A DNA stretch of 8,044 bases from an uncultured Flavobacteriales bacterium (GTDB taxonomy: Bacteria > Bacteroidota > Bacteroidia > Flavobacteriales_D > Sanyastnellaceae), in assembly GCA_913057815.1 (NCBI GenBank), contig CAJXOV010000086.1:1-8044 (forward strand), read 5' to 3'. The position numbers and the translations under genes were made by a program. Under the pieces are notes generated by a model, which worked only from the letters and a program-made list of their open reading frames with translations, was not told where the DNA came from and did not search any database. Shown here piece by piece: positions 7,039-8,044 of this stretch; within the stretch, counting starts at the first letter, position 1; every line of letters starts with the position of its first letter.

Positions 7039-8018
7039 TTAAACTACCACAAAGTAATCCTTTCCTAAAACGTACTCCTTAGCTTTTAGTTCTCCTTCTA
7101 ATTCTAAAACTTCACCTGGACTACTCACTCCTACTAGAACTTGTGAGTCCACTTTTTCGGGTAAACTTTGGTCTTGAACTTCTACATCATAAATAACATG
7201 TCCTATTTTCTTAGGGTTATTTGTTTGCCAACTAAATTTCATTCCTAGGTTTTGAAGTTCTTTGGCTATGGCTTTTCCTTTTTTACCTGCCCCTAATAAA
7301 ACGAGAGATTTTCTTTGATCTCTATTCAACTTCAGAAACCAACCTAGTTTTAATGGCAGAAAAGTATTGGCTGCGTATAACGGTGATACTCGAGACGCAC
7401 GTAATTCATGATCTCTCCATAAATGGGTGACTTCATCTACTGCTGCTACTTTTAGTCCTCCTTCAAACATTCTAAAAACCAATTCATAGTCTTCGGGATA
7501 TACCTCAGATTCAAATGCTCCTATACTTTCGAAATCTTCTCTGTAAAGCATCCAATTAGGAGATGCTATCACACATTCTTTATATAAATGTGCTCTGTGG
7601 CTGTCCTCGTCTATGAGCTTATTTAGCCATTCTTCATATTTTTTAAATCCTTCTCCTAATGTATCAAAGTATCGGACTTTTCCGGTGGCTACATGTCCTA
7701 CCCCTTTCTCTATTAATACTTCTAGGAGTTTTTCTAGCTTGCTTTTTGGCATGAGATCATCGGCATCCATTCGAGTGATGAACTTTCCTTTGGAATGTTT
7801 ATACCCGCATTGCAACGCGTGAATAACCCCATTTCCCGTGTTCCTTAATGAGCTAAAACGTGAATCTGACTTACCAAACTCATTGAAAATTTCGATGGAT
7901 TTATCAGTAGAATGATCATCTACAAATATGCATTCCCAATCAACAAATGATTGGTTCTGAATAGAAAGCAGAGTTTCTGTTAAAAACTCCGCTCCATTCT
8001 TACATGGTAATATGATAC
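7039..8018 (-). CDS. Family 2 glycosyltransferase with Rossmann-like C-terminal domain, 5'-truncated
   Basis: The frame is open from the stop at 7039 to the adapter junction at 8018. The TTG at 7815 is therefore an internal Leu, and the gene continues beyond the insert. About 325 residues are visible, starting IILPCKNG, the first strand of a GT-A fold; probably only around ten residues are missing. Counting from that first Ile, the nucleotide-sugar motif FVDDHSTD is near 31-38, the metal-binding MDADD at 83-87, a YPEDYEL acid motif at about 173-179 and HLWRDHELRAS at about 198-208. All are typical of inverting GT2 enzymes. After residue about 235, LVLLGAGKKGKAIAKEL gives a glycine-rich Rossmann-like turn (GAGKKG at 242-247) followed by an alternating strand-helix tail. 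GT2 enzymes of this sort transfer a sugar from a nucleotide sugar in capsule, LPS or other glycan synthesis; the sugar and acceptor are not predictable. The two membrane-protein genes lie directly downstream. Confidence 0.9.
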
Positions 8019-8044
8019 CTGTCTCTTATACACATCTCCGAGCC
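8019..8044 (-). other. Illumina Nextera i7-side adapter (non-biological)
   Basis: CTGTCTCTTATACACATCT (8019-8037) followed by CCGAGCC is the reverse complement of the Nextera Read-2 transposase adapter, beginning with the Tn5 mosaic end. The genomic insert ends at base 8018, inside the glycosyltransferase gene. Confidence 0.97.

Noticed and set aside
5839..7042. A 12-base direct repeat AGTTTCTTTTAA at 5839-5850 and 7031-7042.
   Set aside because: One such match is expected by chance in 8 kb of AT-rich sequence, and the flanks do not match.
7613..7822. Open frame of 69 codons on the + strand opposite the glycosyltransferase.
   Set aside because: It is an antisense shadow of a well-supported GT2 catalytic domain and resembles no known protein.

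Overview
The window is one AT-rich bacterial insert (bases 43-8018) with Illumina Nextera adapter sequence still attached at both ends. Bases 1-42 carry a one-base remnant, the index CTCTCTAT and the Read-1 transposase adapter. Bases 8019-8044 are the start of the reverse-complemented Read-2 adapter. The record is therefore a single tagmented molecule, as in a synthetic long read, and both end genes are cut by library construction rather than by biology. The source looks like a member of Bacteroidota, possibly Cytophagales. The reasons are the AT-rich sequence, mostly weak or absent Shine-Dalgarno sites, a TAnnTTTG-type -7 element, short secreted proteins, and recognisable homologues of types common in that phylum. 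Nothing in the sequence fixes the genus.

Left part, + strand: the C-terminal part of a DUF1801 protein (43-377), a two-domain ChrA chromate transporter (442-1548), and a secreted esterase-like alpha/beta hydrolase that starts with GTG (1580-2746). A strong bidirectional terminator hairpin (2799-2826) separates this group from a convergent, exported TraB/GumN-family protein on the - strand (2850-3719).

Middle: a divergent intergenic region with a plausible Bacteroidota promoter leads into two closely spaced + genes, an exported NTF2/SnoaL-like protein (4013-4441) and a GNAT acetyltransferase (4449-4913). The second of these meets, with no gap, the 3' end of a - strand alpha/beta hydrolase (4914-5765) that has a complete Ser-Asp-His triad. 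Upstream of that hydrolase lies a 213-base gap holding a ~97-base structure with inverted terminal arms.

Right part, - strand: a likely operon, read right to left. It starts with a 5'-truncated family 2 glycosyltransferase that has a Rossmann-like tail (7039-8018). Two small multi-pass membrane proteins of unknown function follow (6428-6991, then 5979-6428), joined by a TGATG stop/start overlap. The two share a gapless spaced motif, F-x-G-M, 14 residues, AGC, 16 residues, GGxLGxxAF, so they look like an ancient duplicated pair. This is the least explained part of the window. No CRISPR array, phage, transposase, toxin-antitoxin or defence module was recognised. The rest looks like ordinary chromosome.
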